Assembly (NCBI GenBank): GCA_903838705.1
Contig: CAILZL010000011.1
Coordinates: 124,001-188,000 of the forward strand
Reading direction: 5' to 3'
From: an uncultured Pseudomonadota bacterium
GTDB taxonomy: Bacteria; Pseudomonadota; Gammaproteobacteria; Steroidobacterales; Steroidobacteraceae
DNA length: 64,000 nt
Shown: positions 61,814 through 64,000 of the stretch, piece after piece
How the letters are laid out: each line of letters opens with the position of its first letter
Position numbering within the stretch: the first letter of the stretch is position 1
Notes under the pieces: model-generated
What the model was told of the DNA's origin: nothing
The model's database searches: none
The model's input: only the letters and a program-made list of their open reading frames with translations
Position numbers and translations under genes: made by a program

Positions 61814-63718
61814 TCAGTCTTCAATCAGGAAGCTGCGCAGTTGTTCACTGCGTGATGGATGACGCAGCTTGCGCAGCGCCTTGGCTTCGATCTGACGGAT
61901 ACGCTCACGCGTTACATCAAACTGCTTGCCCACTTCTTCTAGTGTGTGATCGGTATTCATGTCGATACCGAAACGCATGCGTAGCACCTTCGCTTCGCGA
62001 GGAGTGAGGCCTGCCAGTACGGAATGCGTAGTTTCGCGCAGTGATTCCATGGTGGCGGAATCGATCGGTGAATCCACGGCCGTGTCTTCGATGAAGTCTC
62101 CCAAGTGTGAATCTTCATCATCACCAATCGGGGTTTCCATCGAGATCGGTTCCTTGGCGATCTTGAGTACCTTGCGTACCTTGTCTTCCGGCATTTCCAT
62201 GCGCACGGCCAGTTCATCCGGTGTCGGTTCGCGACCCATTTCCTGCAACATCTGGCGCGAAATGCGATTGAGCTTGTTGATAGTCTCGATCATGTGCACT
62301 GGAATACGGATGGTGCGTGCCTGATCTGCAATCGAACGTGTGATCGCCTGACGAATCCACCATGTGGCATACGTTGAGAACTTGTAACCACGACGGTATT
62401 CGAATTTGTCCACCGCCTTCATCAGGCCGATGTTGCCTTCCTGAATAAGGTCAAGGAACTGCAAGCCGCGGTTGGTGTACTTCTTTGCGATTGAAATCAC
62501 CAGACGCAGGTTGGCTTCGACCATTTCCTTCTTGGCGCGACGCGCCTTGGCTTCGCCGACAGCGATTTCGCGATTGATTTCCTTGGTCATCGCAATGCTG
62601 AGTGAAGTCGTACCTTCCAGCTCGATAAGTTTCTTCTGCTGGGTCTCGATTTCTTCGCGGTGTTTGGCCAGCGCAGCAGAATGCTTGCGCTTGGCGCGAA
62701 TATGCTTGTCCAGCCAGGTCAGATTGGTTTCGTTGCTGGGGAAGGTAGAGATAAAGTCCTTGCGGGGCATGCCGGCATCGCGCACACACAGCAGCATGAC
62801 TTTCTTTTCAATGTTGCGGATATTGGTCAGCGAATCACGAATCTGCTCGATCAGCATGTCGAACATTTTCGGTGCCAGCTTCAATTCCATGAAGGCATCC
62901 GACAGCTTCTGACGCTGCTTGAGCACCTTGGGATCGCTGGCGCCTTTTTCAGCAATGGCTTTCTGTACCTGAGCATACAGCTTGCCGATCGCGACAAAGC
63001 GGCGTGCCGCTTCTTCAGGATCGGGACCGGTATCTACGGCTTCTTCCTCTTCTTCAGCCGGCGCTTCATCATCCAGTTCCGGTTCCTCTTCCTGCGCCTT
63101 GGCGGCTTCAATCAGTTTTGGATTGATGGGTGAAGCGATTTCATCGGGTGCATTCGGGTCAATAAAGCCGACGATGATGTCAACCAGTCGGGTGGTCTGT
63201 GTGGCTACGCCGGCATACTGATTCAGAATCATCGAGTAAGTGGGCGGATACATGGACAGCGCGGTCTTGACGGCGGTCAGGCCTTCTTCAATACGCTTGG
63301 CGATACGGATTTCGCCTTCGCGGGTGAGCAGTTCGACGGTGCCCATTTCACGCATGTACATGCGCACGGGGTCTGTAGTGCGACCGAATTCAGCATCCAC
63401 GGTGGCCAGCGCAGCAGCAGCTTCTTCCGCAGCTTCTTCATCGGCTACTACAGGTTCGCTCAGCAGCATCGACTCGGCATCCGGCGCCTTTTCATGCACC
63501 GCAATACCCATGTCGTTAATCATGTTGACGATGTCTTCGATCTGTTCAGGATCGACGATTTCGCTGGGCAGGTGATCGTTGACTTCAGCATAGGTCAGGA
63601 AGCCCTGTTCCTTGCCGCGTGCGATCAGCAGCTTCAGCAGGGATTGACGTTCATCGACCACTGCGGGTGCCGGCTGGATTGTCTCTTTCTTTTCTTTCTT
63701 GGCTGGGGGCTTGCTCAA
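61814..63718 (-). CDS. rpoD: Primary sigma factor RpoD (sigma-70)
   Basis: About 634 residues. Region 1.1 begins [23 protein letters not shown]. Region 1.2 has [21 protein letters not shown]. An acidic non-conserved region follows, then region 2 [20 protein letters not shown] and [19 protein letters not shown], region 3 [20 protein letters not shown], and region 4 [20 protein letters not shown]. It directs most housekeeping transcription. I favour a TTG start at 63718 ([11 protein letters not shown]) because GAGGA lies just upstream. GTG 63745 also opens the frame but has no site. It is downstream of dnaG as in the usual rpsU-dnaG-rpoD order. Confidence 0.97.
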   Translation of the reverse strand: MSKPPAKKEKKETIQPAPAVVDERQSLLKLLIARGKEQGFLTYAEVNDHLPSEIVDPEQIEDIVNMINDMGIAVHEKAPDAESMLLSEPVVADEEAAEEAAAALATVDAEFGRTTDPVRMYMREMGTVELLTREGEIRIAKRIEEGLTAVKTALSMYPPTYSMILNQYAGVATQTTRLVDIIVGFIDPNAPDEIASPINPKLIEAAKAQEEEPELDDEAPAEEEEEAVDTGPDPEEAARRFVAIGKLYAQVQKAIAEKGASDPKVLKQRQKLSDAFMELKLAPKMFDMLIEQIRDSLTNIRNIEKKVMLLCVRDAGMPRKDFISTFPSNETNLTWLDKHIRAKRKHSAALAKHREEIETQQKKLIELEGTTSLSIAMTKEINREIAVGEAKARRAKKEMVEANLRLVISIAKKYTNRGLQFLDLIQEGNIGLMKAVDKFEYRRGYKFSTYATWWIRQAITRSIADQARTIRIPVHMIETINKLNRISRQMLQEMGREPTPDELAVRMEMPEDKVRKVLKIAKEPISMETPIGDDEDSHLGDFIEDTAVDSPIDSATMESLRETTHSVLAGLTPREAKVLRMRFGIDMNTDHTLEEVGKQFDVTRERIRQIEAKALRKLRHPSRSEQLRSFLIED

Positions 63719-63914
63719 GGTTGAATCCTCACGGCTCAGGCGCACGGCTACGCGGGGCTAAAATGACCGCGCATTCTACTGAGAGAGTCCGCCGATAGCT
63801 AGGTTCAATGTGGGTCAAACCGGGGTCATTTTTCGTGGCCGGTACGCGAGAAAGCCGCACCTGATTCAGTCGGGCAGGGCATGTCCAAGTTATGTGAAGC
63901 AGTTGGTTCCCGGC

Positions 63915-64000
63915 TCAGCGTGAACCTTGACGGCGGATCAGTTCACGCAGTTCCTGTTTTTCCTCGGCGGACAGCGTGCCGAGATGAAATCGGTGCATCA
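63915..64000 (-). CDS. dnaG: DNA primase, C-terminal end (rest outside window)
   Basis: The leftward frame entering from the right edge codes for FHLGTLSAEEKQELRELIRR and ends with TGA at 63915-63917. Only about 28 codons are visible. The ending resembles the short helical tail of bacterial primases, and the position directly upstream of rpoD matches the conserved rpsU-dnaG-rpoD operon. The identification rests mainly on context. Confidence 0.6.
   Translation of the reverse strand, partial: MHRFHLGTLSAEEKQELRELIRRQGSR

Noticed and set aside
1-64000. tRNA, rRNA, CRISPR arrays, prophage or biosynthetic gene clusters
   Set aside because: Scanning the gaps by eye showed no T-loop consensus in a tRNA context, no regularly spaced repeats, no phage structural genes and no biosynthetic core enzymes.

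Overview
This window looks like chromosomal DNA of a free-living, aerobic, heterotrophic gammaproteobacterium of moderate GC content. The order dnaG-rpoD, the order priA-argS-SPOR protein, the three-part proton-translocating transhydrogenase (pntAA-pntAB-pntB) and the presence of TrmL, RsmC and RluF all fit Gammaproteobacteria. I cannot name a genus from sequence alone. I saw no rRNA, tRNA, CRISPR array, prophage or intact insertion sequence. Most of the window is ordinary core and housekeeping DNA in short operons.

Layout. 1-8.8 kb: RarD-type permease, a NUDIX hydrolase, two poorly characterised genes, a carboxylesterase, then the leftward cluster priA-argS-SPOR. A tight cluster of DnaA-box-like sequences lies just upstream of priA. 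9.1-11 kb: a four-gene operon of ECF sigma factor, membrane-anchored putative anti-sigma protein, small exported protein and DUF3106 protein. 11-14 kb: pntAA-pntAB-pntB reading left, closed by a strong terminator. 14-18.3 kb: HNH endonuclease and stand-alone 5'-3' exonuclease, YceI lipoprotein, double-VOC protein and ferrochelatase. 18.4-24.2 kb: glycosyltransferase, DUF502 membrane protein, and a two-component system with one response regulator and two tandem paralogous histidine kinases. 24.3-31 kb: accessory region with a secreted sulfatase, a set of exported DUF6152-related proteins in split and fused forms, a beta-propeller protein and a DUF2165 protein. 31.4-37 kb: thioredoxin-like protein, a 2OG-Fe(II) dioxygenase of differing codon use, NlpC/P60 lipoprotein, an M28-like protein that has lost catalytic residues, and DsbC. 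36.8-37.5 kb is a long gene-free stretch holding a candidate structured non-coding RNA with a strong terminator.

37.5-48 kb: OsmC protein, MFS transporter and LysR regulator in overlapping order, a lipoprotein-like NmrA protein, an RsuA-type pseudouridine synthase with an RsmC-type methyltransferase, glycogen phosphorylase, a Cds6-like lipoprotein and a one-chain fusion of O6-alkylguanine-DNA alkyltransferase with an AlkA-like glycosylase. 48-61 kb: AtoE-type fatty acid transporter, two tandem Npt-like (ADP/ATP translocase-like) carriers, TrmL, RluF, a YciH/SUI1 protein, an OPT transporter, a 24-residue membrane microprotein with a strong ribosome binding site that is easily missed, an M13 peptidase, nitronate monooxygenase, cytochrome b561 and a second alkyladenine glycosylase (Aag type). 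61.8-64 kb: rpoD and the last codons of dnaG.

Recurring themes are DNA alkylation repair (two unrelated alkylpurine glycosylases plus an alkyltransferase), RNA modification (four enzymes), exported proteins of unknown role and peptide or amino-acid scavenging. The observations most worth following are the candidate RNA at about 37.24-37.47 kb, the microprotein at 56.5 kb, the alkyltransferase-glycosylase fusion, the degenerate M28 protein, and the DnaA-box cluster before priA. None is proven to be a new system.
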